A stretch of DNA of 64,000 nt from contig NZ_AP025144.1 in NCBI RefSeq assembly GCF_019977755.1, forward strand, positions 2,666,001 to 2,730,000, given 5' to 3'. The DNA comes from Vibrio penaeicida. Its GTDB lineage: Bacteria > Pseudomonadota > Gammaproteobacteria > Enterobacterales > Vibrionaceae. This document shows positions 1 through 9,348 of the stretch, piece after piece. Each line of letters opens with the position of its first letter. The stretch's first letter is position 1. The position numbers and the translations under genes are program-made. The notes below the pieces were generated by a model. The model saw nothing but the letters and a program-made list of their open reading frames with translations. It was not told where the DNA came from and searched no databases.

Positions 1-706
1 TACTAATCGATTCTATTCTATCCTTATCTGCTTTTTTAAATTTGAATACTTCTGGAGTAATATTTCCAGAGACTAGTTTTTCACCTAGACCTTCGCAGTA
101 TTCTATAATAATAGTTTCACTTTGCATGGTTTGAGGATCAGAGGTAAACAACACACCAGATATAGAAGCAGGAATCATCTCTTGTATTACGATGGCCATT
201 TTAGGTGGAAATATTGTGTATCCATTTCTATGCGAATAATCTACAACTCGCTCACTAAATAGTGAGCTCCAACATGCTAATATACTATTTTCAATTCCAT
301 CGTCATCGATATCTAGATGGCTCTCAAACTGTCCAGCCCAGCTTTTATTACAACCATCTTCAATATCGGCGGAGGATCTAATTGCTAATTTTTTTATTCC
401 ATTATTTTTTTTAAAATTTACTATTTCAATCAATAACTCTCTGGGTATTCTTTCTGATTCTATTTTTGAACGCAATATAGGGAGTAGTCTATATGCTGAA
501 GCTAAATCGTCCTCAAAAAGATATCGGTATAGTCTATCGACATCTTCATCAATATTTTTGCTTTTTAAAAACTCGTCGAAACTTTCCGTCGTAACTACAA
601 GAGTCTTTGGGACATTGAAGCCAAAATCTAATGACTCTTTTAGTCCAGAAAACTTTCCACCAACGCTTCTCAAGGATGGAGATACTTCTTTGATATTAAT
701 TAACAT
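1..706 (-). CDS. PEP synthase/pyruvate phosphate dikinase-like protein, N-terminal part (runs off the left edge)
   Basis: The reverse strand is open from an ATG at 706 to the window edge (about 235 codons), so only the N-terminal part is visible. It carries hallmarks of the PPDK/PEP-synthase ATP-binding domain: SVGGKF near residue 15, an AIRSSADIED segment, WAGQFES, and QEMIPASISGVLFTSDP followed by EYCEGLGEKLVSG. Members transfer the beta-phosphate of ATP to pyruvate or, in rifampin phosphotransferases, to a small molecule; whether the phosphohistidine domain is present lies outside the window. The ATG overlaps the stop of the upstream ATP-grasp gene (ATGTTAA), so the two are probably translationally coupled. 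Low GC and flanking IS debris suggest acquired DNA. The exact substrate cannot be inferred. Confidence 0.75.
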   Translation of the reverse strand, partial: MLINIKEVSPSLRSVGGKFSGLKESLDFGFNVPKTLVVTTESFDEFLKSKNIDEDVDRLYRYLFEDDLASAYRLLPILRSKIESERIPRELLIEIVNFKKNNGIKKLAIRSSADIEDGCNKSWAGQFESHLDIDDDGIENSILACWSSLFSERVVDYSHRNGYTIFPPKMAIVIQEMIPASISGVLFTSDPQTMQSETIIIEYCEGLGEKLVSGNITPEVFKFKKADKDRIESIS

Positions 707-1899
707 ACATCAATCCGGCTTAATAATATTTTTTCTTCTACTTTATTTATCCAATTGTCGAGTTGTGTCAGGTATCCTTCTTTCATTTCACCGGCCAGAA
801 AACCAAGGGCATCACCACCATCAAAGGTTTCACCTGATGTCTTGTTTCTCTGTTTTGGCATACAATAAAGTGTAGAGACACTCATTAAGTTTTCTAGTTC
901 CTTTCTGAGCTTATCGACATCAACAGACTCATAAATAACAAAACTAGCCATGTAATTGCTTTTCTTAGTAATTCCATCTTGCTTTAGTTTTGTATTCTCG
1001 TTGAATGCATTTAATATAGTTTCCGTCAACATATCGATACCTGTCGATAGTTTAACCAGTTGCCATATAAAGCCCCCTGCAGTTCTGTTATTAATTTCAA
1101 TTAACTTAATCCCAGACTCGCTTAATCTAACTTCGATATGCATTGGGCCATGTTGGAAATCAATTTGGTTCAGAAGTCTTTTGCAAAATGATTCTAATCT
1201 AAAGTATTCATCCTGTGTCACATCAGGAGCAGGAAAAATATGCCTATCCTCAACAGGCATTCCTGAGTGAAGATAAGTTTTAGTTGCCCCCAAAAATATG
1301 TGGTTATTATTTAAGCTTAAGCACTCTAGGGTATATTCTCTCCCATCCAAATATTCCTCTAGAAGTCGGACATAAACTTTGGACACATGGGTAACTGCCC
1401 ATGCTTTCTCAAGTTCACTTTCTGATTTACAAATAAATACGTTTTCACTCCTACATCCAGATGGGTCCTTTAATACGATTTTCCCTCCATTTTCGTAGAA
1501 AAAATCTAATGCATCTTCGTAATTTTCTGTTTGGATACTATTAATAGAGAATTCTGTTCCTGATAATCTTTCTCTCATTTGGATTTTATCTAAACACAAG
1601 GTATGTACATCATAATCCATTCCTGCTACGCCTAAATTTTTAGAGATATAAGCTGCAGTGTAAAGCCCTTCTTCAATGAATGAAAAAATGTAATCAATTG
1701 GGCTATCAGCGTGTAATTCTTTGGCAATAGCTAGTGCTTCTTCCGGTTCAAACTTGTCGACTGTATAAATTTTCTCACAAGCTTCCATATGTAGGTCATG
1801 GATCATGTGTTTTTCTTGAATCAAGGAAATTTTAGTATTGATGTTCTCAAAGGAATCAAACCTATTAAAATAACCACCTATAATTAATACATGCTTCAT
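700..1899 (-). CDS. ATP-grasp domain protein (amino-acid ligase/carboxylase-like)
   Basis: A 399-residue protein with ATP-grasp architecture: an N-terminal Rossmann-like part beginning MKHVLIIGGYFNR, a lysine-containing KIVLKDPSG strand, a VYVRLLEEYLDGREYTLECLS segment, and the metal/ATP site in HIEVRLSESGIKLIEINNRTAGG (Glu and Asn ligands). Such enzymes join a carboxylate, activated as acyl-phosphate, to an amine or thiol; the nearest type by feel is the L-amino-acid ligase/BacD-like group, but the substrate is unknown. An ATG at 1911 also exists, but only the ATG at 1899 has a purine-rich Shine-Dalgarno stretch (GGAAGAAAAG) before it, so I start there. It overlaps the downstream PEP-synthase-like gene by 7 nt, suggesting one biosynthetic or modifying operon. 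Confidence 0.75.
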   Translation of the reverse strand: MKHVLIIGGYFNRFDSFENINTKISLIQEKHMIHDLHMEACEKIYTVDKFEPEEALAIAKELHADSPIDYIFSFIEEGLYTAAYISKNLGVAGMDYDVHTLCLDKIQMRERLSGTEFSINSIQTENYEDALDFFYENGGKIVLKDPSGCRSENVFICKSESELEKAWAVTHVSKVYVRLLEEYLDGREYTLECLSLNNNHIFLGATKTYLHSGMPVEDRHIFPAPDVTQDEYFRLESFCKRLLNQIDFQHGPMHIEVRLSESGIKLIEINNRTAGGFIWQLVKLSTGIDMLTETILNAFNENTKLKQDGITKKSNYMASFVIYESVDVDKLRKELENLMSVSTLYCMPKQRNKTSGETFDGGDALGFLAGEMKEGYLTQLDNWINKVEEKILLSRIDVC

Positions 1900-1911
1900 C
1901 TTTTCTTCCAT

Positions 1912-2300
1912 AATAATTTCAAACTATATAGCAATAGCATCCTTCGACGTAATTAATACATGCACACTATCAGAATACATAACCACACAACCTACTGCTA
2001 ATGCTTTATTTACAAAAACATCAACAAAGCAACACGAACGCAAACGGATATTAACAACTCATTTAAAAAACATCAATATACTCTACTTTATTTGGTTTAA
2101 ACTTATAAAAAATATACATTCTCTTCTCAAAGTTGAGTATAAAGTAGTCATGCTTATCTAACCTATATTTCTATAAAGCCTTATTTGTACACATAACAAC
2201 CAAATGTAAATGACACATATAATGACTATTCACGGCTCGATACATTACGGCGTTCTTGCCTAAATCAGTGAAACCTTTTTAAAGATCTACCATCTGAGCC
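1912..2300. other. AT-rich intergenic stretch upstream of the ATP-grasp operon
   Basis: No convincing gene is seen. The stretch is strongly AT-rich and must contain the promoter of the leftward ATP-grasp operon. I could not fix a -35/-10 pair with confidence. Its right part grades into the decayed IS66 sequence. Confidence 0.4.
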
Positions 2301-2399
2301 TTTTTGATGAGTGGTGCATTGGTGACATGGGTGAATCAAAAAAGAAGATAACTAACTGGGTGCTTTACAATAAAGCTTTGTGGATAACTGGTTCGGCTA

Positions 2400-3186
2400 C
2401 ATTCTGAATAGGACAATCAGCCGTAGGTGCATGGCGATATAAAAAACTTCACATCAAGCGTATGTTATGTGTGATTCATAGAGATGGTTTCAAATAACTG
2501 GATATAGTGCCCGCCGAAATTTGTGTTCTGCAATACATGCAGAAAAAAGCGGCGTTCGATACTGAAGACGGTCAATCTATGGTAACGGCTCAGATGCCCA
2601 AGCATTCGCTGCCTGATTCACTGGGTAGTGTCAGCCCGATTGCTCATGTCATTACTTCCAAATATGTGGACGTTCTTCCGTTCTACCGAATCGAAAAGGT
2701 GTCCAGCCGTTACGGTGGCGATATCTCCAGAGCGACACCGTCCAACTATGTAATTAAATCAGCAAACGTACTTCAGCCTATGGTGAACCCACTCAAAGAA
2801 AAGCAGAACGAAGGCATTTAATTGCAATGGATTAAACCGGTATCCAGGTGCTGATAAAGCCCTGTAAAGCCGCAGCTTAAGATAAATATATTTGGGTATC
2901 AATGAGTTGGCCACCAGAGCAACGGAGCGTGTTGTTCTATTACGACCCATCCAGATCTGGAGAAGTGCCACTCGATTTACTCTAAGGTTTTAAAGGGTGT
3001 CTGAACACCAACGTCTATGGAGGGTATAACGCTGCCTGCAAAGAATATAAGCTTACACATGCTTACTGTATGGCTCATGCCCGCCGTAAATTTGTTGAAG
3101 CGCAGGATGCTCAGCCGAAAGGCAAAGTCAGCAAACCCGATATAGCTCTTCGGAACATTAATAAACTCTACAGTATTAAAGGGCAA
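2400..3186 (+). pseudogene. Decayed IS66-family transposase (TnpC) remnant
   Basis: Several forward frames together spell an IS66 transposase. The stretch VPAEICVLQYMQKKAAF, HVITSKYVDVLPFYRIEKVSSRYGGDISRAT and LQPMVNPLKE lies in one frame (about 2507-2821). VLFYYDPSRSGEVPLDLL and the later GYNAACKEYKLTHAYCMAHARRKFVEAQDAQP lie in shifted frames up to about 3186. Stops and frameshifts break the gene, and the C-terminal third is missing. No intact ends were recognised. It marks an old insertion in the accessory patch and is certainly non-functional. Confidence 0.75.
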
Positions 3187-3206
3187 ATTTTACCCAAAAG
3201 CTTAAT

Positions 3207-3506
3207 TTAGTAGGTAGGAGTAATAACCATATATTTAAGCTCATTTACAGTTGAACCTGTATTTCCCAGAAAATTGGGCTGAGTAGAGGCAAGGTTAACC
3301 GTAAATTGAATAAAATTTACGGTTGCATCAGGTGATTTATTGCTAGCGTTGGTATTATTCTTCAGCTTTTTCAGCTCTTCTGGATTGTTTTTCTCTAGCT
3401 CTTTCTCATCCATATGATTCGAGAGCCAAATGTGAACTTTTTGTGCATCGAGAACAAAAACACCAATAGCTAAACTCAATGCGAATATTATACTTAGGGA
3501 CAACAT
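3207..3506 (-). CDS. Small membrane-anchored protein of unknown function
   Basis: I do not recognise this 99-residue protein. It starts with a hydrophobic segment (MLSLSIIFALSLAIGVFVLD, residues 1-20) that could be a signal anchor, followed by a charged Lys/Glu/Asn-rich stretch (DEKELEKNNPEELKKLKNN) and a soluble tail. A good Shine-Dalgarno (AGAGGAC) lies 4 nt before the ATG, which supports real expression. It sits between an IS66 remnant and an IS407-like element, so it may be a cargo or stranded gene. Confidence 0.5.
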   Translation of the reverse strand: MLSLSIIFALSLAIGVFVLDAQKVHIWLSNHMDEKELEKNNPEELKKLKNNTNASNKSPDATVNFIQFTVNLASTQPNFLGNTGSTVNELKYMVITPTY

Positions 3507-3655
3507 TCTAGTCCTCTCATGATTTATGTAGACACGCTAGTTAGTACTAACAAACAACCCTATCAATTCATCAGTGGTAGTGTAATCATCCCCTAAACTA
3601 GGGACATTTAGAATTAGAGTTCTTCGGTTTAAACTAAACCAAATGGAGAACGCTG

Positions 3656-3922
3656 ATGAAAAAGTCACGCTATACAGAAACGCAAATCGTCAAGATTCTG
3701 AAAGAAGTTGAAGCTGGCAGGTTGGTCAAAGAGGTCTGCCGAGAGTATGGCATCTCAGATGCCACTTACTACAACTGGAAGTCCAAGTACGGCGGCATGG
3801 AAGCCTCAGACATGAAGCGACTGAAGGAGCTTGAGGATGAAAACCAACGCCTGAAGCAAATGTTTGCTGAATTGAGCCTCGACCATAAAATCCTTAAGGA
3901 TATCGTCGAAAAAAAGCTGTAA
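3656..3922 (+). CDS. IS3-family transposase OrfA
   Basis: An 88-residue OrfA beginning MKKSRYTETQIVKILKEVEA. It has a helix-turn-helix (VCREYGISDATYYNWKSKYGG, residues about 28-48) that binds the IS ends, then a leucine-zipper-like coiled coil (LKELEDENQRLKQMFAELSL). A slippery run A AAA AAG at 3910-3916, just before the stop, is the expected -1 frameshift site for making the OrfAB transposase. The ORF is intact, but the partner OrfB is broken. Confidence 0.85.
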   Translation: MKKSRYTETQIVKILKEVEAGRLVKEVCREYGISDATYYNWKSKYGGMEASDMKRLKELEDENQRLKQMFAELSLDHKILKDIVEKKL

Positions 3923-4773
3923 AGCCCACGATTCGGCGAGAGTGGGTGGATTACGTCAAGAATTGTCACTGTGTGAGTCTGCGTAGGGCTTTTCGTTTAG
4001 TCGGCATCAGTGACTCGGTCTATCGCTATCGACCAGATAAGCACGAGATACCCCTGTGATTGCCGCCTTGCAAGAAGCCGTTGAACGTTATCCTGCATAT
4101 GGTTTTGGCATGTTATTCAAAGTGCTTAAACGATGGGGGTATCGCTGGAACCACAAACGAGTGCATCGACTCTACTGCGAACTGAAGTTGAATAAACGCC
4201 GTCGAGGAAAGAAGCGATTACCAACAAGAGAGCCCGCTTCTTTATGTGTGCCAGAAACGTTCAACCAATGCTGGTCAATGGATTTCATGAGCGATTCACT
4301 GATGTGTGGCAGACGCTTCAGGACGTTCAATGTTATCGATGACTTTAACCGTGAAGCGCTGGCCATTGAAATTGACTTGAACCTTCCCGCCCAAAGAGTT
4401 GTCCGCGTATTGGAGCGTATCGTCGCTTGGCGAGGTTATCCGAGTCCCGAGTCAGTTACGTATGGACAATGGTCCAGAGTTTATCTCAACGACTTTAGCT
4501 GAATGGGCGGAGCAACATGACATACAACTCGAGTTCGTACAACCAGGTAAGCCCACACAAAACTCGTTTGTTGAAAGGTTCAACCGGACGTATAGAGATG
4601 AAATACTCAACATGCATGTGTTTAGAACGTTAAAAGAGGCACGTGAGCTAACGGAAAGCTGGGTTCAAGAATACAACGATGAACGTCCCCACAGCTCGCT
4701 GGATGACCTGACCCCATGGGAATATCTCACTAAGTTGAAATTGCCGGAAGAGTCTAATTTAGGGTGCCACTAA
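3909..4773 (+). pseudogene. IS3-family transposase OrfB (DDE), frameshifted
   Basis: The integrase-core part is readable only across three frames. The first carries IRREWVDYVKNCHCVSLRRAF. The second (from about 4050) carries the CWSMDFMSDSL...TFNVIDDFNRE segment with the first two Asp residues. The third (from about 4450) carries LRMDNGPEFIS...QPGKPTQNSFVERFN...ERPHSSLDDLTPWEY with the Glu. The second shift is explained by a 7-bp tandem duplication near 4440-4455 (CCGAGT CCCGAGT). The copy should not make an active transposase. Confidence 0.85.
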
Positions 4774-4789
4774 AAAAGGGATGTTTACA

Positions 4790-4905
4790 TCTACATCTTG
4801 CACGTCTTTATTATTGTCCAAGTGACTAAGTAGACGACGGAACACCGCTGCATCTAGCTTATCTTGTTCTTCTTGGCTTAAGTTCTTGTAATTAAAATCG
4901 ACCAT
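4790..4905 (-). pseudogene. DUF1244-family protein, truncated by the IS407-like element
   Basis: The reverse strand from an ATG at 4905 reads MVDFNYKNLSQEEQDKLDAA followed by VFRRLLSHLDNNKDVQDVD. That is the N-terminus of a DUF1244 protein, a small family of about 100 residues. Sequence then enters the right end of the IS at 4789 and stops after a few foreign codons. The missing part would carry the conserved Cys-rich NxxLxGFCRNCL segment. A Shine-Dalgarno (GGAAT) lies at the end of the RND gene, 2 nt upstream, so this was the third gene of the efflux operon. The rest of the gene is not found on the other side of the IS. Confidence 0.75.
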
Positions 4906-4907
4906 TG

Positions 4908-7900
4908 CTATTCCTTATTTGTGTTCAATTCGGGTTTTGGATTTAATGATTTCAAAGCGATCTCACCGTGAGATGAACGTGCTTTTACGTCTCTTGCTAG
5001 CTCAGCGTTTAACTTCGATTCTACATAGCCAGGTGAATGTGTACGAGCAGAGATCAATCGATACATCGCTGGAATCACAAACAGAGTAACCAATGTGGCA
5101 AACGCCATTCCAAAGAAAATTACCGTACCCACAGCCACTCGGCTTTCGTAGCCGGCTCCACTCGATAATATTAACGGGATAGAGCCAGAAAGCGTGGTGA
5201 ACGCCGTCATTAGGATCGGGCGTAAACGTCTCGCTGCGGCATCGACTATCGCTTGCTCAAACTCAACACCTTTGTCTCTAAGTTGATTGGCAAATTCAAC
5301 AATCAATATCCCATTTTTGGTTACCATGCCTATCAACATAATCATGCCAATTTGGCTGTAAATATTGAGCCCTTGTTCCATAAAGAATAGCCCTAAAAAC
5401 CCACCAAGAACGCCCATTGGAACAGTAAACATGACAACGAGTGGGTTAATAAAACTCTCAAACTGTGCAGCTAACACCAGGTAAGCGACCAATAATGCCA
5501 AAGCAAAGACGATCAATACACTGGCTTGGTTTTCCTTGAATTCTTTCGACTCTCCAGAATACGTCACGCTGATATCACTTGGTAAGTTATCAATAGCGAG
5601 ATTATCCAAATGATCCAACGCTTCCCCTAACGTTACCCCATCGTTAAGATTCGCACTGATAGTGATGGATTTTTGTTTATTGGTATGTGATAAACGAATG
5701 GATGAGCCGACTTCCTCTATCTTAGTGACTGCGTCTAAAGTCACCAGATCGCCGCTTCGTGTTCGCATGTAAATTTGGCTAAGATCCATTGCACTGTTGA
5801 AGTGGTTTTCATCGCCACGAAGATAAACATCGTACTCTTCCCCACGCTCAATAAACGTGGTTTCTGTTTTACCACCCAGCATCACCTCCAGCGTATTAGA
5901 GACGTCCGTTACTTTGATTCCTAATTCTGCTGCGCGCTGCTTATCGACACTCACAACCAATTCAGGCGTTTTTTCTGAGTAGTCTATTTCTGCTCCATTC
6001 ATAAATGGGCTATCGTTGGCTTTGTCTTTTATTAGGTTCGCCCACTTTTGCAGTTCCTGGTAATCCGAGCCCCCAAGTACAAACTGAACTGGCTCACTTG
6101 ATCCGCCCCTAAAGCCGGGCATCATTGGGAACACCCTAGCATCAGGAATATCTCCTAATGCTTTGCGAACCATTCCCAAAGCTTCCTGAGCCGTTTTGTC
6201 TCTAGTTTGCCAATCTTCTAAGATCATGATGACAAAACCAGTTTGGTCCCCCGCCCTGCCACCAAAAGCGGGCGATTGAACACTAAAAGATTTCAATACG
6301 CCTTGTCCTAGCAGTGGGAGTAAGCGTTGCTCCACAATGTCGATATTGGCATTCATTCGGTTATAACTGGTGCCATCAGCACCACGCACAAACGCAAATA
6401 GAACGCCTCTGTCTTCTTTTGGTGCCAATTGTGAAGGCACTTGCTCCATCAAATAAACGCTCCCTCCTATACACCCAAGAATAATTATGGGTGCAAACAC
6501 TCGCCAAGCCACCGCCTTAGACAACGCTCGTCTGTAAATGCTTTCTAACTTGCCAAACATCGAATCAATGAACCGATTGAATCGGTTAGGCTTAACGTTG
6601 GCTTTGAGGATCTTACTGCCTAATACGGGCGTTAATGTAAGGGCAATCAAAGAGGAAAAAATGACGGACATTGCGAGTAAAACCGAAAACTCGGTGAACA
6701 ATAAGCCAACCATTCCTTCCATAAATGAGATAGGCAAAAATACCATCACCAAAACTAGAGTGGTCGCGACAACAGCAAAGCCAACTTCTCTTGTGCCTTT
6801 ATACGCCGCAAGTAACGGCGACTCTCCACGCTCAATATGGTGATAAATGTTTTCGACGACAACAATCGCATCATCCACAACCAAACCAATCGACAAGATC
6901 AACGCCATCAATGTGATCAGGTTGATTGAGAAGCCAAAGTAGTAAGCCGCTATAAATGATGAAATAAGCGATACAGGCACGGTAACCGCTGGAATTAATG
7001 TTGCCCTAACTTGACCAATGAATATGTACAGAACGAGAACAACTAAACCGCCCGTTATAAAGAGTGTGTTATACACCTCGGAGATTGAGCGATCGATAAA
7101 GACCGTCGAGTCATAATCGATAGCCAGTCGTGTTCCCTTAGGAAGAAACTTTTGGATCTGCTCAACTTCTTGGTGAACGGCTTTTGCTACCTGAAGCGGG
7201 TTGGCGTCCGATTGGGGCACAATGCCCAAACTAACGTTGACGACACCGTCGCTTTTAAACGTCGAGTTTTCGTTTTGTGCACCAATGAATACGTCAGCAA
7301 CATCTTTGAGATAGACCGGTGTCCCATCGCTGGCTTGTTTTACGACTAAGTAGTCAAAATCTTCTGGGGTGTTATATAGACGAGCGGTACGTACCGACAT
7401 AACCATTGTGTCGTTTCGCACTTCACCGCCTGGATTCTCCACATTTTCGCTACGCAAAGCGCTCGTGATGTCGGTTGTTGTTACCCCTCTTCCTGCCATT
7501 AATGCAGGCTTCAGCTTCACATACATGACTTTATAGAGACCACCGGAGATATTGACGGAACTCACCCCGGAAATCAGTGAAAACCGATCCACCAATACGC
7601 GTTCGGTGTAATCGGTCAATTGTGTTCTATCGAGTTCGGAAGAACTTAAGTTTATGTATACCGAAGCTTCCCCACTGCCATTGTCTTTATAAACAATCGG
7701 ATCATTCGCTTCGTCCGGTAGTCGACGTTGTGCGCGAGCGACGGCATCTCGCACATCACTAGCGCCAGTATTTAAGTCGTAACCGAGCTCAAATTTGATA
7801 GAGATCCGTGAAAAACCATTTCGAGAAACTGAGGTAATTTCGTCAATACCGCTAATGCCAGAAAGTTGGTCTTCCAATACAGACGTAACTTGGCTTTCCA

Positions 7901-8075
7901 TGATCGTAGCCGAAGCGCCATCATAACGAGTACTGACAGTAACGATGGGGCTTTCAATGTCGGGCATTTCACGAACAGCAAGCTTTGAAAAGGACACCAA
8001 ACCAAACACACAGAGCAGTAAACTCAGGACAATGGCAACAACAGGGCGCTTTACAGAAACATCAGATAACCACAT
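4908..8075 (-). CDS. RND-family multidrug efflux permease (HAE1 type)
   Basis: A 1055-residue inner-membrane proton-driven pump of the AcrB/MexB superfamily that exports drugs or detergents with a periplasmic adaptor and an outer-membrane TolC channel. It has the usual start (MWLSDVSVKRPVVAIVLSLLL, first membrane helix), two large periplasmic loops, and the TM4 proton-relay motif GLVVDDAIVVVENI. It also has the family segments GTREVGFAVVATTLVLVMVFLPISFM and, in the second half, AAQFESFINPLVVMFTVPMG and RRLRPILMTAFTTLSGSIPL. Length is normal. It starts 2 nt after the adaptor gene ends, forming one operon. It resembles the Vibrio Vex/Vme pumps, but I cannot say which one. Confidence 0.93.
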   Translation of the reverse strand: MWLSDVSVKRPVVAIVLSLLLCVFGLVSFSKLAVREMPDIESPIVTVSTRYDGASATIMESQVTSVLEDQLSGISGIDEITSVSRNGFSRISIKFELGYDLNTGASDVRDAVARAQRRLPDEANDPIVYKDNGSGEASVYINLSSSELDRTQLTDYTERVLVDRFSLISGVSSVNISGGLYKVMYVKLKPALMAGRGVTTTDITSALRSENVENPGGEVRNDTMVMSVRTARLYNTPEDFDYLVVKQASDGTPVYLKDVADVFIGAQNENSTFKSDGVVNVSLGIVPQSDANPLQVAKAVHQEVEQIQKFLPKGTRLAIDYDSTVFIDRSISEVYNTLFITGGLVVLVLYIFIGQVRATLIPAVTVPVSLISSFIAAYYFGFSINLITLMALILSIGLVVDDAIVVVENIYHHIERGESPLLAAYKGTREVGFAVVATTLVLVMVFLPISFMEGMVGLLFTEFSVLLAMSVIFSSLIALTLTPVLGSKILKANVKPNRFNRFIDSMFGKLESIYRRALSKAVAWRVFAPIIILGCIGGSVYLMEQVPSQLAPKEDRGVLFAFVRGADGTSYNRMNANIDIVEQRLLPLLGQGVLKSFSVQSPAFGGRAGDQTGFVIMILEDWQTRDKTAQEALGMVRKALGDIPDARVFPMMPGFRGGSSEPVQFVLGGSDYQELQKWANLIKDKANDSPFMNGAEIDYSEKTPELVVSVDKQRAAELGIKVTDVSNTLEVMLGGKTETTFIERGEEYDVYLRGDENHFNSAMDLSQIYMRTRSGDLVTLDAVTKIEEVGSSIRLSHTNKQKSITISANLNDGVTLGEALDHLDNLAIDNLPSDISVTYSGESKEFKENQASVLIVFALALLVAYLVLAAQFESFINPLVVMFTVPMGVLGGFLGLFFMEQGLNIYSQIGMIMLIGMVTKNGILIVEFANQLRDKGVEFEQAIVDAAARRLRPILMTAFTTLSGSIPLILSSGAGYESRVAVGTVIFFGMAFATLVTLFVIPAMYRLISARTHSPGYVESKLNAELARDVKARSSHGEIALKSLNPKPELNTNKE

Positions 8076-8077
8076 GG

Positions 8078-9160
8078 TTATTGCTCCTTCTGCGACGCAT
8101 TCTTGTCTGCGTTACCTTTGCTCTGTCCTTTCGAAGCGTTAACCTCGCGAACTTTTGCACCGTCACGCATGTTTACGACTCCTTGAGTTACGATTTTCTG
8201 ACCAATGTCTAAGCCTTTCTCTACCACAACTTGGTTATCGATACGTGCACCAAGCAGAATTTCCGTTTTGTGCGCCTGATTGTTTTCATCAATGACGAAA
8301 ACAAAGCGTTTTGTGCCCGAGTATTGAAGTGCTTGAACCGGGATGATTGGTGCATTTAATGAAGGAAAATCAAGCGTCGCAGCCATCAGCATTCCCGGCT
8401 TGAGTTGCTTGTTAGGGTTATTGAAATGCACTCGCACTCTCAGGTTCAACGTATTAGGATTTATACGTGGATCGATAGCGACCACTTTGCCTTGAAACGC
8501 GGTATTTCCCCATGCTTGGCTTTCAGCGATAACCGACATGCCAACAGATAATTGGGCTAGGTAGCGCTCCGGTACCTGCAGATCCAATTCCATCAACGTT
8601 AGGTTATCTAGCGTAAGTAATTGCTCACCAATACTGACTAATTTACCTCGGCTAAAATCAACAAATCCGACAGTGCCAGAAAATGGTGCATCTATATGTA
8701 AGTCATTTAAACTCGCTTTTGCGACAGCTAAACGCGCCTTCGCGATTTCTACTGCCGCTTTTTGCCCATCAATTTCCGTTTGAGTAATAGCGCCTTTTTT
8801 TAAGAGCCGTTGGTACTCTTTTAAAATCCTCTGCTGGTCAGATAAATACGCAGTAGCTTCAGCCGCAGATGCTTTCGCTTTATCATCACTCAGTTTTACC
8901 AACAACTGACCTTTCTTTACGTCCTGATTCGACTGAATCAATATACTGTCGACCTTGCCTGCCGCTTCTGGGGCAATCACAACGCTCTCACTCGCTTCCA
9001 GCTTTCCAATCAAAGAGAGCGACTGTGAAATCTCGTGCGTTGCCACTTCCGAAGTAACAACAGCGATTGATCTGTCACCGCTAGGACCTTTTGCAGATAC
9101 TACTGGGCTGATAAAGATAAAAGTGAATAAAAGAGCAGGAATTATCGATTTAGTTTTCAT
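8078..9160 (-). CDS. RND efflux periplasmic adaptor (membrane fusion protein)
   Basis: A 360-residue periplasmic adaptor that links the RND pump to the outer-membrane channel. From the ATG at 9160 it begins MKTKSIIPALLFTFIFISPVVSAKG, a clear signal peptide. A TTG further upstream (9199) would put extra residues before it and is less likely. The lipoyl/barrel-sandwich half-motifs (VVIAPEAAGKVDSI and DAPFSGTVGFVDFSRG) flank an alpha-hairpin (AYLSDQQRILKEYQRLLKKGAITQTEID), followed by beta-barrel and membrane-proximal domains (VPERYLAQLSVG, IPVQALQYSG). It is the first gene of the efflux operon, 2 nt before the permease. No Shine-Dalgarno is obvious. Confidence 0.92.
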   Translation of the reverse strand: MKTKSIIPALLFTFIFISPVVSAKGPSGDRSIAVVTSEVATHEISQSLSLIGKLEASESVVIAPEAAGKVDSILIQSNQDVKKGQLLVKLSDDKAKASAAEATAYLSDQQRILKEYQRLLKKGAITQTEIDGQKAAVEIAKARLAVAKASLNDLHIDAPFSGTVGFVDFSRGKLVSIGEQLLTLDNLTLMELDLQVPERYLAQLSVGMSVIAESQAWGNTAFQGKVVAIDPRINPNTLNLRVRVHFNNPNKQLKPGMLMAATLDFPSLNAPIIPVQALQYSGTKRFVFVIDENNQAHKTEILLGARIDNQVVVEKGLDIGQKIVTQGVVNMRDGAKVREVNASKGQSKGNADKNASQKEQ

Positions 9161-9348
9161 AGGGAAAGCTCGAAGTTTGTATAAATGCAATTCTATCAAG
9201 TGATACGGCTTTGAGCGTAAAGGAATGTAAAGTTTGCGAATTAATGGGTAAGTAACCCGTTGCTACGCATAAAATTAATACAAAACGCCCAATTTTTGTT
9301 GCTCTTGCCCAAAAAGTCAGCATTCACGCCAAATATCTAAGAAATCTC

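Larger units (their letters stand above)
3581..4789 (+). mobile_element. IS3-family element, IS407-like group (full length, damaged)
   Basis: The ends are imperfect inverted repeats: the left end begins TGTAATCATCCCCTAAAC and the right end, read inward on the other strand, begins TGTAAACATCCC. The 1209-bp length, an 88-aa OrfA with a helix-turn-helix, and an overlapping DDE OrfB fit the IS3 family. The flanks show no direct duplication (left ...GTAG, right TCTA...), although IS407-type elements normally leave 4 bp, so one flank has probably been lost by deletion. A truncated second copy of the same element lies at 35741-36006 in the same orientation. Confidence 0.85.

Noticed and set aside
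3575..4793. A target-site duplication for the first IS407-like element
   Set aside because: The left flank GTAG and right flank TCTA do not match directly. The apparent similarity is inverted only, so no duplication is claimed.
6538..8212. Several forward frames opposite the RND genes
   Set aside because: All are antisense to strongly supported RND and adaptor coding sequence and lack ribosome sites.
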